Below are positions 63,275-64,000 of a stretch of 64,000 nucleotides of DNA, piece after piece. A program made the translations under genes and the position numbers. Each line of letters starts with the position of its first letter. The stretch's first letter is position 1. The stretch is from the NCBI RefSeq assembly GCF_005405305.1, contig NZ_BJDU01000001.1, positions 246,791-310,790 on the forward strand, read 5' to 3'. This DNA is from Companilactobacillus formosensis (GTDB taxonomy: Bacteria > Bacillota > Bacilli > Lactobacillales > Lactobacillaceae). Under the pieces are notes generated by a model. It saw only the letters and a list, made by a program, of their open reading frames with translations. It ran no database searches and was not told the origin of the DNA.

Positions 63275-63460
63275 TTGGCTAAGAAATCACAAATCGTACG
63301 TAATCATAGACCCGCAAAGTTCTCATCACAAGCTTATACACGTTGCGAACGCTGTGGACGTCCACATTCTGTATATCGTAAGTTCAAGCTTTGCCGACTT
63401 TGCCTTCGTCAATTGGCTCATGAAGGTCAAATCCCTGGTATGAAAAAAGCTAGCTGGTAA
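63275..63460 (+). CDS. rpsN: Ribosomal protein S14, zinc-binding type
   Basis: 61-aa short (type Z) form with zinc ligands CERCG and CRLCL (two CXXC pairs) and the end [14 protein letters not shown] start at 63275 behind AGGAGGT. The C+ form coexists with the zinc-free L31 type elsewhere in this window. Confidence 0.97.
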   Translation: MAKKSQIVRNHRPAKFSSQAYTRCERCGRPHSVYRKFKLCRLCLRQLAHEGQIPGMKKASW

Positions 63461-63490
63461 AATTTTTAATTTAAAAAGGAGGCAAATCAA

Positions 63491-63889
63491 ATGGTCATGA
63501 CAGATCCTATTGCAGATTACTTAACACGTATTCGTAATGCAAACATGGTTAAACATGAATCTCTAGAAATTCCTGCTTCAAACATCAAGAAGAGTATGAC
63601 AGAGATTCTTAAGAATGAAGGATTTATCAAGGATTACGAAGTTGTTGAAGACAACAAACAAAACGTACTTCGTATTTTCTTGAAATATGGTAAAGATCAA
63701 CAACGCGTTATCTCAGGCTTGAAACGTATCTCAAGACCAGGTCTACGTAGTTATGTTGATTCAGATAACGTGCCAAAGGTTCTTAACGGATTAGGTATCG
63801 CTATTCTTTCAACTTCAAAAGGTGTTATTACTGACAAAGAAGCCCGCGCTCAACACGTTGGTGGAGAAGTAATCGCTTATATTTGGTAA
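63491..63889 (+). CDS. rpsH: Ribosomal protein S8
   Basis: 132 aa; [15 protein letters not shown] start and the C-terminal ISTSKGVIT-like [21 protein letters not shown]. Binds the central domain of 16S rRNA; in E. coli S8 is the spc-operon repressor. ATG at 63491 behind AAGGAGG; a second ATG lies six bases later. Confidence 0.97.
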   Translation: MVMTDPIADYLTRIRNANMVKHESLEIPASNIKKSMTEILKNEGFIKDYEVVEDNKQNVLRIFLKYGKDQQRVISGLKRISRPGLRSYVDSDNVPKVLNGLGIAILSTSKGVITDKEARAQHVGGEVIAYIW

Positions 63890-63919
63890 TATACTTAAAA
63901 AGTAAGGAGGTGCACTAAT

Positions 63920-64000
63920 TTGAGTCGTATCGGTTTAAAAGTAATTGAAATACCAGCAGGTGTTACAATTACTCAAAAAGATGAAAACATTACTGTTAAA
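63920..64000 (+). CDS. rplF: Ribosomal protein L6, 5' end only
   Basis: First 27 codons, cut by the window end: SRIGLKVIEIPAGVTIT with K-rich continuation, matching the L6 N-terminus. TTG start at 63920 behind AAGGAGGTG. Continues the spc operon. Confidence 0.93.
   Translation, partial: MSRIGLKVIEIPAGVTITQKDENITVK

Overview
This window is a core-genome stretch of a low-GC Gram-positive bacterium of the family Lactobacillaceae. The evidence is the gene content and order (glmU-prs, rpoE-pyrG-murA, murF-cshA-acpS-alr, pth-mfd through lysS, rpoB-rpoC, rpsL-rpsG-fusA, S10/spc operon), the AT-rich sequence, an L-lactate dehydrogenase, many TTG starts and no sporulation genes. The Companilactobacillus (L. 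alimentarius/farciminis) group is my best guess, from general impression only. There is no prophage, CRISPR array, plasmid gene or intact insertion sequence.

Layout. 1-3.4 kb: purR, glmU and prs (nucleotide and UDP-GlcNAc precursors). 3.4-4.6 kb: remnant of a wall-anchored surface protein, then mscL and a dispersed repeat. 4.6-8.6 kb, minus strand: lipL, an HD phosphohydrolase and glpD. 8.6-12.9 kb: a DUF1934 gene, rpoE (delta), pyrG behind a CTP-sensing type leader, and murA with Asp at the usual catalytic Cys position. 12.9-16.2 kb: an Lsa-like ABC-F gene behind an attenuator, rpmE2 and an MFS exporter. 16.3-21 kb: murF, cshA, acpS, alr. 20.97-21.75 kb: a gene-free block of structured repeats. 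21.8-24.9 kb: ald, a CBS-domain gene and ldh.

25-39.6 kb follows the Bacillus pth-lysS order: pth, mfd, a SpoVB-like flippase, rqcP, divIC, an S1-domain gene, tilS, hpt, ftsH, hslO, dusB, lysS. Four tRNA genes (Val, Leu, Thr, Gly) and clpC come next; ctsR-mcsAB, which Bacillus has there, are absent. 43-50.5 kb: rpoB and rpoC. 50.6-52.1 kb: an alpha/beta hydrolase and a convergent prepilin peptidase (comC), inserted before rpsL-rpsG-fusA. A CPBP membrane protease gene separates fusA from the S10/spc operon, which runs from rpsJ off the end of the window into rplF.

Most genes serve translation, transcription, wall synthesis and protein quality control. The most interesting material is regulatory: the ABC-F attenuator, the pyrG leader, a near-perfect cre inside the ald promoter, a promoter followed by a terminator ahead of rpoB, a GC-rich leader before rpsJ, and a family of hairpin-forming intergenic repeats. 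I found no clear novel multi-gene system; the repeat family is the best candidate for something undescribed.
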